Below are positions 1 to 8,307 of a DNA stretch of 64,000 bases, piece after piece. The first letter of the stretch is position 1, and every line of letters starts with the position of its first letter. The stretch covers positions 3,567,501-3,631,500 of the forward strand of contig NZ_AP021903.1 in the NCBI RefSeq assembly GCF_018326005.1, in the 5' to 3' direction. The position numbers and the translations under genes were made by a program. The notes beneath the pieces were generated by a model. The model saw nothing but the letters and a program-made list of their open reading frames with translations. It was not told the DNA's origin and did no database searches. This DNA comes from Pseudomonas sp. Seg1 (GTDB lineage Bacteria; Pseudomonadota; Gammaproteobacteria; Pseudomonadales; Pseudomonadaceae).

Positions 1-1976
1 CTACTCGACGAATATGTATTGGCCAATCCAATGAGCGACGTTTTGTACTCATTGGTGATCTGGGTATTCGAAGACAGCCACCGGGTTAGCGATCCAAGAC
101 TTTGCTGCCCGGATTGCACCTGTGAAAAGAACTTTTCGAACTCTTCTCTAGTAGAACCGGCAAACTGCCCTGAGTAGATCAAGGCCTGAGTGGCTTTGTC
201 TCGGTATTGTTCAAGAGCCTTTGCAGCAGAATCCGTCTCTTCTTTTTGTTTGGCCATCCAGTTCGATGACTGGTATTGGCGCTGCTCATCGTTGAGAGCC
301 TTAAACTTTGCGATCGAATCGTCAATTGTCAGGTTCTGATCGATCAACGCTTGGGTTGCTGACTTGCTGCTGGTAGCGAAATAGAGAGCGGTACCAGCAA
401 GAAGCGCCAAGGCAGTAGTAATTGCACCAATTGGGCCGCCGGCAAGGCCTAGCAAGCCTGCAGACAGCCTCGATCCCGCCCCTTGAGAGGCATTGAGACG
501 TAACTGCGCCGCGTTCTGCTGATTGGTTGCAATGGTGTCAGCCTCTCTTGATGCAGACAGGCGCGCATTTCCGGCAGTTACTTGGCTTTGAGCAATTGCT
601 TCTCTACCCAGAGTTTGATTCAGCGCTGTTTGGGCCTGCGCTTGCTGAATGGTTACCGCTGCTTCTGCCCTACGAATTTCGGCAAGCCGAGCAAGCGATT
701 GCTGCCTTCCGACGTCTGTAATTTGCGATTTAAGGCGCTGCGTCTCGAGAGCTCTATCTGCCGCAAGTTGCTGCTGTACGCTCTGCAGTTGCGCCACAGA
801 GTTCGCTTGCATTGACCTCGTAGCTGCTACCTCCACAAGCGCTCGTTGAGAAGCAGCAAGTGCCGCAGCTTCGTCAGTGACCGCCTTCCGCGTTGTTTGT
901 GCCGCAGCAGCAGTTGAGACCACCTCCGCCTGTCTTTCTGCGACTATTTGAGCTTGGGTGGCGGTGATCGAGTCATATCGTGCTTTGGCTGATGCAGCCA
1001 GCGATATGACCAAGCCGGTTCCGGTCTTGGCTGCGTATGCGCCAGTAATAGCGATAAGAGCATCAATGTTTGACACCAATCCTTGAAAGCCTTGCACGCC
1101 GACACTAGCAATGCTCGACAACGAGGACGAAAGCGTTTTGATGTTTCCGATGATCTCGGGAGAGGCAAAAGCCTCGCCGAGGGCTTTCACTGAATCGATT
1201 GCTGGTTGTGTGTTGACTTGTCCGATCGCGGCTAAAAAGTTGTTTTTCAGCACCTGAGCTGCACGCTCAAACAAAGGCGGCATGGTTTCCACTTCTTTGT
1301 TCAGCGAAGTAAGGGATCGCAGCAAGGCGTTCATGACAATTTCAGAAGTGATTTTACCCTCGGCGGCCATGGCTCGGATCTGGCCGTTGGTAACTCCCAG
1401 GTATTCGGACAACGCGCGCGTGATGCGTGGGGCTTGCTCCATGACGCTGTTGAGCTCCTCACCGCGCAGCACACCTGAAGCCATTGCCTGCGAGAGCTGT
1501 ATGCTTGCGGAGGTCGCCTCCTGCTGGGTTGCGCTCGATACCAAAAAAGCCTTGTTTACAGCATCGGTGGCTTTCAGGAGTTGCTCTTGCGAAAAGCCCG
1601 CCCCCCGAGTGGCGTTAGACATGCGTGTGAACAAGGTAACCGTGCTCTCAAGACTCGATCCGGTGGAGTTGGCCATAGCCTTGAGAGTTTCAAACGTTCT
1701 GGATGCCTCTGCAGTAGAGCTGCTCACAAGGTTGATCTGGCCGGCCATTGTTTTGAAACGATCCGTCATTTCCAGCAGCCCACTTGCGAGACGCCCAACC
1801 CCAAGCCCTGCCAAAACCCCTGCCGCTGCCCGCGCAGCATTGCCCAGGCCATTTACACTTACCGTAGCCTGACCTCCTGCACTCTGGAGGCCATTCAGGC
1901 TATTCCTCAGGTCATCAACCTGTTGGCGCGCATTCCGCGAGTCAATGATTATCGCGAGTCGTGATTCTTGCGCCAT
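1..1976 (-). CDS. Phage tape measure protein, N-terminal part (gene runs off the left edge)
   Basis: The reading frame is open from an ATG at 1976 to the window edge, at least 658 residues, with no stop. Residues 1-220 hold a typical tape measure N-terminal domain, with SRTFETLKAMANSTG and VLRGEELNSVMEQAPRITRAL as recognisable stretches. A long Ala/Gln-rich coiled coil follows (about 330-470), then a hydrophobic Gly/Ala/Leu segment (about 480-510). In siphoviruses this protein sets tail length and is threaded through the tail tube. The start is supported by GGAG just upstream. The chaperone genes directly upstream fit this role. Family assignment is from sequence; size and C-terminus are unknown here. 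Confidence 0.93.
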   Translation of the reverse strand, partial: MAQESRLAIIIDSRNARQQVDDLRNSLNGLQSAGGQATVSVNGLGNAARAAAGVLAGLGVGRLASGLLEMTDRFKTMAGQINLVSSSTAEASRTFETLKAMANSTGSSLESTVTLFTRMSNATRGAGFSQEQLLKATDAVNKAFLVSSATQQEATSASIQLSQAMASGVLRGEELNSVMEQAPRITRALSEYLGVTNGQIRAMAAEGKITSEIVMNALLRSLTSLNKEVETMPPLFERAAQVLKNNFLAAIGQVNTQPAIDSVKALGEAFASPEIIGNIKTLSSSLSSIASVGVQGFQGLVSNIDALIAITGAYAAKTGTGLVISLAASAKARYDSITATQAQIVAERQAEVVSTAAAAQTTRKAVTDEAAALAASQRALVEVAATRSMQANSVAQLQSVQQQLAADRALETQRLKSQITDVGRQQSLARLAEIRRAEAAVTIQQAQAQTALNQTLGREAIAQSQVTAGNARLSASREADTIATNQQNAAQLRLNASQGAGSRLSAGLLGLAGGPIGAITTALALLAGTALYFATSSKSATQALIDQNLTIDDSIAKFKALNDEQRQYQSSNWMAKQKEETDSAAKALEQYRDKATQALIYSGQFAGSTREEFEKFFSQVQSGQQSLGSLTRWLSSNTQITNEYKTSLIGLANTYSSS

Positions 1977-1991
1977 AGCTTTCTCCAGGCG

Positions 1992-2015
1992 AAAAAAAAC
2001 CCGCCAGAGCGGGTT
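1992..2015 (-). terminator. Intrinsic terminator-like hairpin before the tape measure gene
   Basis: On the minus strand AACCCGC-TCTG-GCGGGTT is followed by a run of T. It lies between the 142-residue membrane protein gene and the tape measure start. Very similar hairpins precede the tail tube and scaffold genes. Confidence 0.7.
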
Positions 2016-2038
2016 GTTAAATTTTTATCTGTTGCTGG

Positions 2039-2467
2039 CTATGCGCGGATTGGCGGTTTGCCACATGCGGGGCAGAACATACTTCCTCGCAAAATCATGC
2101 TTGAGCAGTTTGGACAAGGGACCGACCGTTTGGTGCGCTCGCTATTCAGTCTCTCGGCTTCTGCCGCTTGTTCGGCAACCTTGATCTGAGCTCTTCTTTC
2201 TCGCTCTTCGGCAGCGCGAGCATGAATAGCGTCGGACTGCTCAATGTCCATTTGCAGTGCCAGAGCGACTCTCTTTCCTGCCGCTCTCTGCCTCAAAAGA
2301 TATACCCCGTGCCATATACCAAATGCCACAAGAAGAAAGAGGAGCACGCCACCAATCACCACCACTACAAACGCGTAAGCCCCAAGAGCCAGCAGTACAA
2401 CACTTAGCAGCCATGGGACTATGTAGATAGCGATCAAAAAAAGTAGGACAGCAATAATTATTTGCAT
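2039..2467 (-). CDS. Small membrane protein with C-terminal zinc ribbon
   Basis: A 142-residue protein. Two hydrophobic stretches (about residues 2-25 and 30-58) are followed by a charged, Ala/Glu-rich helix and a C-terminal zinc-ribbon with CPNC and CPAC pairs. The start at 2467 is chosen because GGGAGGG lies just before it; the open frame extends 13 codons further without a better site. It sits in the late operon between the tail chaperones and the tape measure gene. No function is recognised. The layout suggests an inner-membrane protein with a cytoplasmic metal-binding tail, possibly a lysogeny-related moron. Confidence 0.7.
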   Translation of the reverse strand: MQIIIAVLLFLIAIYIVPWLLSVVLLALGAYAFVVVVIGGVLLFLLVAFGIWHGVYLLRQRAAGKRVALALQMDIEQSDAIHARAAEERERRAQIKVAEQAAEAERLNSERTKRSVPCPNCSSMILRGSMFCPACGKPPIRA

Positions 2468-2629
2468 AAACCCTCCCTGTTGATGGCAGCAATCTACCAC
2501 CATCATCGGGATGAACCAAAATCACACCTAGCATGGACCGACTTGCATCAGGTCAAGATTAAGCTGCGCGCGCTGCCTAAACGATGGAGAATCCGCAGCT
2601 TTAAGGCCGGAAAGGGAGATTTTCACGCC

Positions 2630-3022
2630 ATGAAGATAACAATCGATGATCTTGGTTTGCAGGCAAAGGTTGCGGGGGTCGCGACTTATGATCTTGCTCA
2701 GTCGGGCAAAGATGATCCAGAGATAATGCAAGCTTGCTGTGATGCTGAAGCCAATAACTATTGGTCCCAAGCGGAGGGGAATCGAGTATGTGCCGCCCCA
2801 TTTTATTTCGAGCGCTTAGCGATCTTGCACAGAAAGTCCAGAAACTATGTTGGGGAAATTGCTATTTGCGAACAATGGCAAACCATCACAGATGACTACA
2901 AGTCGCAACCAATCGTCAAAAGACGGAGCGCCGCCCTCGTTCATAAGGGCCCTCGTTCAGTAGCAATTCTTGCGAGATTAAAAAAAGCTCGCGAGCTATT
3001 AAAGAAAGCAACCCCGGCCTAG
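2630..3022 (+). CDS. Hypothetical moron protein, opposite strand to the late operon
   Basis: A 130-residue, Lys/Ala-rich soluble protein beginning MKITIDDLG. It is the only plus-strand gene in the tail module, and its 3' end overlaps the end of the tail chaperone frame by 4 nt. GGGAG lies about 12 nt upstream of the ATG; an alternative upstream frame would lack this. Orientation against the late operon is typical of morons, which are expressed separately from the phage cycle. I do not recognise a domain. The C-terminal third is a basic helix rich in Arg and Lys. Confidence 0.65.
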   Translation: MKITIDDLGLQAKVAGVATYDLAQSGKDDPEIMQACCDAEANNYWSQAEGNRVCAAPFYFERLAILHRKSRNYVGEIAICEQWQTITDDYKSQPIVKRRSAALVHKGPRSVAILARLKKARELLKKATPA

Positions 3023-3366
3023 CTATGTTTTCTCGGAGACACATTTTCCTGCTGCTCGGCCCAATTGGTGCGGAACTCGTCATCAAGGGCGAAGATCGCG
3101 GCGTCAAATTCTGCCCTACCCAGCGAGGTGGGATAAATCGCCAAGTAATCCGTGATGATGCCAAGCGTTATCGGCGCCGGCGCGCCCATCATTCCGACAT
3201 ACTGGCGCGAGCGGCCAATCATCGAGTAGGCCTGAAGTATTTCGGCGGTTATGCCATCAACCAAAGGCACCGGCGGAACGCCTTTCCCTAGGCGTTCGTG
3301 CTTCCAGCGCTTTTTCTCGTTTTCCGCGCCTGCCCAGTCCCTGCTCCATTGGTACGCCGCGATGGC
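3019..3366 (-). CDS. Tail assembly chaperone, T extension (reached by -1 frameshift)
   Basis: This is the downstream frame of a lambda G/GT-type tail chaperone pair. It has no good start of its own; its open frame overlaps the end of the G gene. After a -1 slip at GGGAAAG (3372 to 3366) translation would continue AIAAYQWSRDWAGAENEKKR and on for 115 residues, giving a fusion of about 261 residues with the first 146 residues of G. In lambda the GT fusion and G help the tape measure protein assemble with tail tube subunits. The position directly upstream of the tape measure region agrees. A GTG at 3270 could serve as an internal start but has no evident ribosome binding site. Confidence 0.8.
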   Translation of the reverse strand, partial: AIAAYQWSRDWAGAENEKKRWKHERLGKGVPPVPLVDGITAEILQAYSMIGRSRQYVGMMGAPAPITLGIITDYLAIYPTSLGRAEFDAAIFALDDEFRTNWAEQQENVSPRKHS

Positions 3367-3803
3367 TTTCCCACCGTTTCCTTGGTTTTCTCCTCGGCTC
3401 GCATGGCGATATCGCTGCCGGTTTTCAGGGCGAGGAAATAGACATCAGGACGCACAGCGATGAGCAGCTTGCCCCGCTCTTGCGTGTATTCAGCATCGAC
3501 ACCAGGTGCGCCCGCCTCTTCCACCCCTTCCCAGTCGAGGATCAGATGCTTGCAGACCAGGTCGACCAGCATGTCGTCCATGCTTTCGATCTCTGCAATC
3601 TCGGTGTTCGACGGATCGAAGCCTTCCGTGCCGACGCCATAGCGCGAATCCACGGCTGCCTGATGACGCAAAATCAGTGCGTGGTGGGATTTAAATTTCG
3701 GATTGCCGGCCGATCCAATCTTGAGCCGCACTCCTTTGTCGATATCGACCCAGCGCGTGCCGTCCAGATCCAGCTTTGGGGCCTGAGTAATGACGAGAGC
3801 CAT
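3288..3803 (-). CDS. Tail assembly chaperone G (zero-frame product)
   Basis: A 171-residue protein starting MALVITQAPKLDLDG, with AGAGGA five bases before the ATG at 3803. The open frame extends upstream, but without a better site. It is the unshifted product of the G/GT pair. The last 25 residues, after the slippery site, are basic and low in hydrophobic residues, as expected for a non-conserved tail. It lies between the tail tube gene and the tape measure gene, the standard siphovirus order. Confidence 0.85.
   Translation of the reverse strand: MALVITQAPKLDLDGTRWVDIDKGVRLKIGSAGNPKFKSHHALILRHQAAVDSRYGVGTEGFDPSNTEIAEIESMDDMLVDLVCKHLILDWEGVEEAGAPGVDAEYTQERGKLLIAVRPDVYFLALKTGSDIAMRAEEKTKETVGKPSRRTNGAGTGQARKTRKSAGSTNA
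3366..3372 (-). other. Programmed -1 ribosomal frameshift site GGGAAAG
   Basis: The minus strand reads G GGA AAG in the frame of the G gene. This is the same heptamer used in phage lambda gene G. Both tRNAs can re-pair after a one-base backward slip. The -1 frame is sensible protein from this point onward and continues to the stop at 3019. Confidence 0.85.
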
Positions 3804-3859
3804 AGAATCCTCTGCGGTAGAAGGCCCGGCGCGCACCGCAGTGCGCACCAGGCAAAGGG

Positions 3860-5029
3860 TTAAACAGTGACGGTGATCGCAGCAGTGTCGGTCTTGGTGC
3901 CGTCTGCTTTGCTGGTCGCCGTGATAGTTGCGCTGCCCGCCGAAAGGCCAGTTACAAGCCCTGTTGCGCTTACGCTGGCAACGGCCGGTGCCGAAGATGT
4001 CCAGGTGACAAGCTGACTGGAGCCAACTGGCGTGACTACGGCTTCGAGGTCAACGGTCTCGTCTTCTGCAATGCTGGCCGTGGCCGGAGTGACGCTCACT
4101 GCAGCAATGACAATCGGCGCAGGCAGGCGAGTGATGGTCGGCGGTACGCGGCGCCCGGTATAGCTCAGCTCGACCTGAATGATGTCGGTCGATCCGCCAT
4201 CCGGCCAGTCACCGCTCACTTCCATCTCCGGCAGCAGGAAGGTATAGCCACCGTCGCCGTTGTTAAGGGTGAACTCAAAGCTGAGCGCATCCCCAGTCTG
4301 CTGCGACTTCCAGAAGTTGTAGGCCGCTTTCGACCAGCTCATGGTGATCGAGCCGGATGGCGTAAATGTGGTGGGGATGATGTTGCCCGGGAATGGATTG
4401 CCATTACCGATGCAGCGCTGCGTCTGCACGGCGTTGTCGAACTGCAGATTGAAACTGTCGATGCAGGCATTGTCCTCGCCGAGCTGGATGCCGTTGATCT
4501 TCAGACCGTTGACGTCCTTGAAGCCGTACCGGCGCTGGTGCGCTTCGGATTGCGGATTGACGATGAACGAGGTGTTGTCGGCCTTGTCGTCCCAGGCAAT
4601 GGCGGCGAAAGTGGTGGTTACGTTGATCTCGTTGTCGTTCGGGACATCGAAATTCATCGTCGCCACTTGAGCGCCGCGAGCGACAGCAGCAATACCAACG
4701 TCACTTGCGTAGGAGCCGATCGAGAACGAAATGCGATCGTTACCCATGGTTAGCACGTTGCCGACCCAGTCACGACCGAAGCAGGACGCCATGAAGTCAT
4801 CAAGCGCGCCGTAGCGCAGCTTGGTTTCCACGTCGCCGCCGACGTCCACGGTGGTCTGGGCGGTGCCCTGCGCCATTCGGTCGGCACCAATCTCGTTGTT
4901 CTCTTCCGAGTTGTAAGTCGGCACCAGGCCGAAGCTGACCCGGGTCAGGACATTCCAGTCGCCGGGCGGGGTGATTCCGGGGGTGATCTCGCGCTTCCAC
5001 GCGGTTGAGACCTTGGCACCACTGGACAT
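3860..5029 (-). CDS. Major tail tube protein with C-terminal Ig-like (Big_2) domain
   Basis: A 389-residue protein. Residues 1 to about 300 form the tail tube subunit, which polymerises around the tape measure protein. The last 80 residues are a bacterial Ig-like domain of the Big_2 type, with the usual pattern VTPATASIAEDETVDLEA, VTWTSSAPAVASVSATGLVT and GSATITATS. Such domains decorate the outside of phage tails and are thought to help weak adsorption to cell-surface sugars. The gene sits between the tail terminator and the chaperones and is preceded by its own hairpin and a strong ribosome binding site. Confidence 0.9.
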   Translation of the reverse strand: MSSGAKVSTAWKREITPGITPPGDWNVLTRVSFGLVPTYNSEENNEIGADRMAQGTAQTTVDVGGDVETKLRYGALDDFMASCFGRDWVGNVLTMGNDRISFSIGSYASDVGIAAVARGAQVATMNFDVPNDNEINVTTTFAAIAWDDKADNTSFIVNPQSEAHQRRYGFKDVNGLKINGIQLGEDNACIDSFNLQFDNAVQTQRCIGNGNPFPGNIIPTTFTPSGSITMSWSKAAYNFWKSQQTGDALSFEFTLNNGDGGYTFLLPEMEVSGDWPDGGSTDIIQVELSYTGRRVPPTITRLPAPIVIAAVSVTPATASIAEDETVDLEAVVTPVGSSQLVTWTSSAPAVASVSATGLVTGLSAGSATITATSKADGTKTDTAAITVTV

Positions 5030-5054
5030 GGGGTGTTTCTCCTATCAAAAGGCG

Positions 5055-5080
5055 TAAAAAAACCGCCATGTGGCGGTGGG
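5055..5080 (-). terminator. Intrinsic terminator-like hairpin before the tail tube gene
   Basis: The minus strand has ACCGCC-ACAT-GGCGGT followed by seven T. It lies 25 nt upstream of the tail tube start, inside the late operon. Confidence 0.7.
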
Positions 5081-5090
5081 TGTGGTGGGC

Positions 5091-5495
5091 TCAGTAGGCC
5101 CGGTATGGAATCTGCAAGTTGACCTGATACCAGCCTAGGCCATCGTCGCCGATCACCTGAGCGGATGCGGCAAAGCAGTCAAATGGCCCGGTCGGGTCGC
5201 TGTAGTACTCGAAGTGCTGAACCAGTGTGTCCGCTGCCTTCGTGATCGCCAGGGTGCCTTTGTAGGACGGCACAAAAAGCTGAATGACAAGAATGCCTGT
5301 GCGCCTTACAGATGGGCCCAGCCCAATTTCTGGCGTACTTGAAAGGCCTGGCACGTCGGCAAGTCGCGCCCAGATCGGTCGCCCTGCTGGGTCAAAGGGC
5401 ACTGGAGCGTTCGGATAATCGACATCGGCGGCGGGAATGCCCGCCCACTGCGTCATGCGACCGATGACGATGCTGCGGATCTGTTCGAAGGTCAT
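5091..5495 (-). CDS. Phage tail terminator protein
   Basis: A 134-residue protein starting MTFEQIRSIVIGRM, of the type annotated as tail terminator-like (DUF4128) in siphophages. It caps the growing tail tube and forms the joint to the head. A conserved pattern of an N-terminal helix, a central GILVIQLFVPSYKG strand and a C-terminal strand ending in IPYRAY is visible. It overlaps the upstream gene by 4 nt, indicating translational coupling. Identification rests on sequence style and position between connector and tube genes. Confidence 0.75.
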   Translation of the reverse strand: MTFEQIRSIVIGRMTQWAGIPAADVDYPNAPVPFDPAGRPIWARLADVPGLSSTPEIGLGPSVRRTGILVIQLFVPSYKGTLAITKAADTLVQHFEYYSDPTGPFDCFAASAQVIGDDGLGWYQVNLQIPYRAY

Positions 5496-5881
5496 GATCT
5501 GTAAGCCTGCGAGACGCCATGAAACGCCACGCTGTAGACACCGGCGGGCGCCTGCTTTGAATGGCCCTGCTCCAGCTTCTCGGCGTAAGGGAGATTGGTT
5601 TGTAGGAATACTTGGGTGAACGGCTCAAGACCAGTCAGCGCCGAAGCCCCTGCGTTAATCGTGCCTCCGCCGTTGCGGTCAAACTTGGCTGGCTGCACGT
5701 ATACCGGCGCACCGATGCTGATCACATGGCTACCGCGAAACCGACCAGTGTCCACTGGCGATCGCAGAACCACCTCGCTCAGCATGGCCAAGGCGATCAC
5801 GCGCACGCGTCGAGTGATGTTCTCCTCGACGACATCAGCGAACAGCACAGGCGAAGTACTCCATCCTCCCGCCATGGTCAT
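5492..5881 (-). CDS. Neck / minor tail protein, HK97 gp10-like
   Basis: A 129-residue protein. The motif RSPVDTGRFRGSH is the hallmark of the HK97 gp10 family (Ser-Pro-x-Asp-Thr-Gly), and LPYAEKLEQGHSKQAPAGV is the usual second block. These proteins act at the head-tail interface. The start ATG overlaps the stop of the upstream gene as ATGA; a second in-frame ATG lies two codons on. Confidence 0.85.
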   Translation of the reverse strand: MTMAGGWSTSPVLFADVVEENITRRVRVIALAMLSEVVLRSPVDTGRFRGSHVISIGAPVYVQPAKFDRNGGGTINAGASALTGLEPFTQVFLQTNLPYAEKLEQGHSKQAPAGVYSVAFHGVSQAYRS

Positions 5882-6258
5882 TTCCTCAACTGGATTTCGT
5901 AGTGTGCTTTCGCAGGGTCAGTGCCAGGACTGACGACCTGATAGACCGTTTGATCACCAGTCAGCAAATCCTCTGCGGTTATCTTGTGCCCGACAGCAGG
6001 TATATCCGTCGTCTCGTTGACCAGGCAGATCAGCATCACGTCGCCGACCTTGATATTCACGTTATCGATGCGCCGGCTGTCGTAATTGTCCAGAACGCCG
6101 CGCCCGGTGTAGGTCACGGACTGGGCGGTCGTCTCTTCGGTCACCGGGTCATATACGCCGGGGCCGAGGTACTCGCCGGTGAAAGACTGCACCGCATCGG
6201 CCAGGTCAGTGTCGAAGGCCTCGGCCAAGTCCGCTTGGATCTCTTCACGTAGGCCCAT
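5878..6258 (-). CDS. Head-tail connector / stopper protein
   Basis: A 126-residue protein lying between the adaptor and the gp10-like gene, the usual place for the stopper that closes the portal channel. The sequence is mostly beta, with strands such as YTGRGVLDNYDSRRIDNVNI and GDVMLICLVNETTDIP. It overlaps the next gene by 4 nt. The family is assigned mainly from position. Confidence 0.65.
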   Translation of the reverse strand: MGLREEIQADLAEAFDTDLADAVQSFTGEYLGPGVYDPVTEETTAQSVTYTGRGVLDNYDSRRIDNVNIKVGDVMLICLVNETTDIPAVGHKITAEDLLTGDQTVYQVVSPGTDPAKAHYEIQLRK

Positions 6259-6261
6259 GGA

Positions 6262-6651
6262 TCACCTGTACACGTTGAAGCTGAAGCTGCTGGCACGCCA
6301 CTGCGCGAGAAGCCCCAGCGCGAACTGGACGCCGTCGGGCAGCGCGGTGGATTTGGTAGTGTCGATCGAGGCGAACGTCTTACTGGTAGTCACCGATCCG
6401 GCCTTTACCGTCTTGGCCTCCAGTGATCCCTCGGTGTGCTGCTGGTACAGCTTGCCCTCAGAGGCGACGACCGCCAGCTCGGCGCCGGCCTGTTTCACCT
6501 CGTCGGGAATCGCGTCCATGTCGATGCCGACCAGGTTGAGCGAAGTCAGATAGGCGTTCGCCTGCAGCACGGCGCGGGCCTTCTTGTCGTCTGGTGCCCA
6601 TGAAGGCCCGAGCTCGGCGTCCACGTCCGCCACGGTGATGTAGGTAGCCAT
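6262..6651 (-). CDS. Head-tail adaptor protein (DnaT-like / gp6-like family)
   Basis: A 129-residue protein beginning MATYITVADVDAELGPSW, with the helical pattern ARAVLQANAYLTSL. Proteins of this type carry a Pfam label of DnaT-like ssDNA-binding protein but are found in head-tail modules and resemble the HK97 gp6 adaptor. It probably binds the bottom of the portal ring. Order and spacing (4 nt to the next gene) agree with a structural role. Confidence 0.7.
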   Translation of the reverse strand: MATYITVADVDAELGPSWAPDDKKARAVLQANAYLTSLNLVGIDMDAIPDEVKQAGAELAVVASEGKLYQQHTEGSLEAKTVKAGSVTTSKTFASIDTTKSTALPDGVQFALGLLAQWRASSFSFNVYR

Positions 6652-6691
6652 CAGGCCTCCGCTTGAATGAGTGGGGCCGAAACCCCGGGTG

Positions 6692-7276
6692 CTACTGGTT
6701 GGCCTTTAGCAGAGCGAGCAGCTCAGGTTTCGAGTCGTTGACCTTGTAGGTCACACCCTTGGCGTCGAGCTGTTCCTTGATCTGCACGACGGTCAGATCA
6801 TCGAGAGCTGAGCCGTTGTTCTGCGGTCCAGGAGTCAGCCGCGCGACTTCTGCGCGGAGCGAATCAACTTCACCCAGCAGTTCATCGCGCTTGCTCTTCA
6901 GTGAGGCGATGCCTTCGTGAATAGAGGTCAATGCATCGAACAGGCGAATCGGCAGTTCGCCGGCGCCAGGATGTTCCAGTGGAGCGAGACCCTCGGCCGC
7001 TTCGATCAGCAGCACGATGCCGTCGCGCTCTGCATTCAACTTGCTGATCAGCTCCTGCAGTGCTGCGCCTTCCCCGCCGCTTTGGCCATCGATCACCAGA
7101 ACCGTCGCGGGAGCAGCCTGTCGCAGTGTCACTTCAGGCACATCGAAGGCTTCACCCTCGCGGTCTTCGGTGACGTTTGCGTCGACGATGCGCAATCCGC
7201 GCTCCTTGGCCAGCGCCTTTACGTTTTCCCGGTACTGGTGGAACGGACCGGGCAGATACCAGATTTTGTCGCTCAT
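6692..7276 (-). CDS. Hypothetical head-region protein with C-terminal SAP/HeH-like domain
   Basis: A 194-residue protein starting MSDKIWYLPGPFHQYRENVK. The start at 7276 is preferred to the ATG two codons earlier because AGGA is then seven bases away. Residues 120-150 form a short coiled coil (EGIASLKSKRDELLGEV). The last 40 residues, with LTVVQIKEQLDAKGVTYK and SKPELLALL, look like the small helical SAP/HeH domain found at the end of many phage head proteins. It lies between capsid and adaptor genes. Its role is not known. Confidence 0.7.
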   Translation of the reverse strand: MSDKIWYLPGPFHQYRENVKALAKERGLRIVDANVTEDREGEAFDVPEVTLRQAAPATVLVIDGQSGGEGAALQELISKLNAERDGIVLLIEAAEGLAPLEHPGAGELPIRLFDALTSIHEGIASLKSKRDELLGEVDSLRAEVARLTPGPQNNGSALDDLTVVQIKEQLDAKGVTYKVNDSKPELLALLKANQ

Positions 7277-7326
7277 GATCATGTCCTCGCGGAGCCGGGC
7301 ACAAAGCCCGGCTCAACAGTCAGGGG

Positions 7327-8295
7327 TTACTTGGAGGCATCACCGATCAGAGCAACACCGGCGGTGTGCTTGATGCTGGTGGCGGTCTTGTCCCAGTTGG
7401 TGCCGGTCGCCAGTTCGGCGTCGGTCGGAGACTTGCCGCCGGCGGTGGTGTCCCAGGTGTAACCCTTCAGACCCAGGCCGAAGGTGTAATCGGTCTGCAG
7501 CGTGGTCTCGATGCGTTCCTTGCCGTTGGTGGTCTGAACGTTGCTGATGATGTCGCGGCCGTCGTGCACCATCGCCGCGCCTTGCACCAGCGACAGGACG
7601 ATTTCCTTGTTCGGCGTACCGGTCTGCATGAGCGCCGGAGCGTCGGTAACCACCGAGATCTTGCCGAGGATGTCCACTACGCGGACGTTGCCCGCTTGGA
7701 ACAGCTGCTCGCTGTTGGTGAGCGCCTGACCGACCAGCTTGTGGTAGGTGGTGCCCTGCATGATCTGGGTGACCAGCGACTGGCTCGCATCGCCGAACTT
7801 CGCGTGAGCGTTGTTCAGTGCAGCCTGGCTGATACCGGCGGTTGCAGACACGTCGTTCACGGCAGCTGCCTGAGCGGTGATGGCCGCCACCAGAGCAGCG
7901 ATCGCAGTGTTCAACTGATCCTTCAGCAGAATCTCGGCAAACGCGCGCGATGCGACTTCGATGCCCTGCGCGGTTGGGCGCTCCAGCCAGGTCATTTGCG
8001 ATGGCTCGTAGCGGATCGGGCCGAAACCGCCAGCCACTTTCACCGAGGAGTTCTTCAGTTCCGTCAGGTCGGTGATCGGCGCGGCACCGTTGGCGGCGTA
8101 GCGATCAACGCGGCGCTGGGCGGCAGCCAGGGTCTGGAAGAACGACTCCTGGAGGAAGTCGCCGGTGAAGCCGTCAGGCGACAGCAGGATGGCACCGCGG
8201 CTGGCAGCGTTGAACGCGACCAGCATCTGATCCAGAGTTTCGATGGTCGCCGGCATTACGTATTCGTTGAAGACCTGCATTTGCGACAGGGACAT
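7327..8295 (-). CDS. Major capsid protein
   Basis: A 322-residue protein starting MSLSQMQVFNEYVMPATIET, a start typical of one Pseudomonas phage coat protein family. It directly follows the scaffold gene and precedes the connector genes. It would form the HK97-like icosahedral shell. There is a strong ribosome binding site and no terminator between scaffold and capsid. No separate head protease is seen in the neighbourhood, though the HslV-like gene at 14.2 kb is worth noting. Confidence 0.85.
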   Translation of the reverse strand: MSLSQMQVFNEYVMPATIETLDQMLVAFNAASRGAILLSPDGFTGDFLQESFFQTLAAAQRRVDRYAANGAAPITDLTELKNSSVKVAGGFGPIRYEPSQMTWLERPTAQGIEVASRAFAEILLKDQLNTAIAALVAAITAQAAAVNDVSATAGISQAALNNAHAKFGDASQSLVTQIMQGTTYHKLVGQALTNSEQLFQAGNVRVVDILGKISVVTDAPALMQTGTPNKEIVLSLVQGAAMVHDGRDIISNVQTTNGKERIETTLQTDYTFGLGLKGYTWDTTAGGKSPTDAELATGTNWDKTATSIKHTAGVALIGDASK

Positions 8296-8307
8296 GAGTG
8301 ATTTTCC

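Noticed and set aside
7366..8301. 311-codon open frame on the plus strand
   Set aside because: It is exactly antisense to the capsid gene, has no ribosome binding site and a composition typical of a shadow frame in GC-rich DNA.
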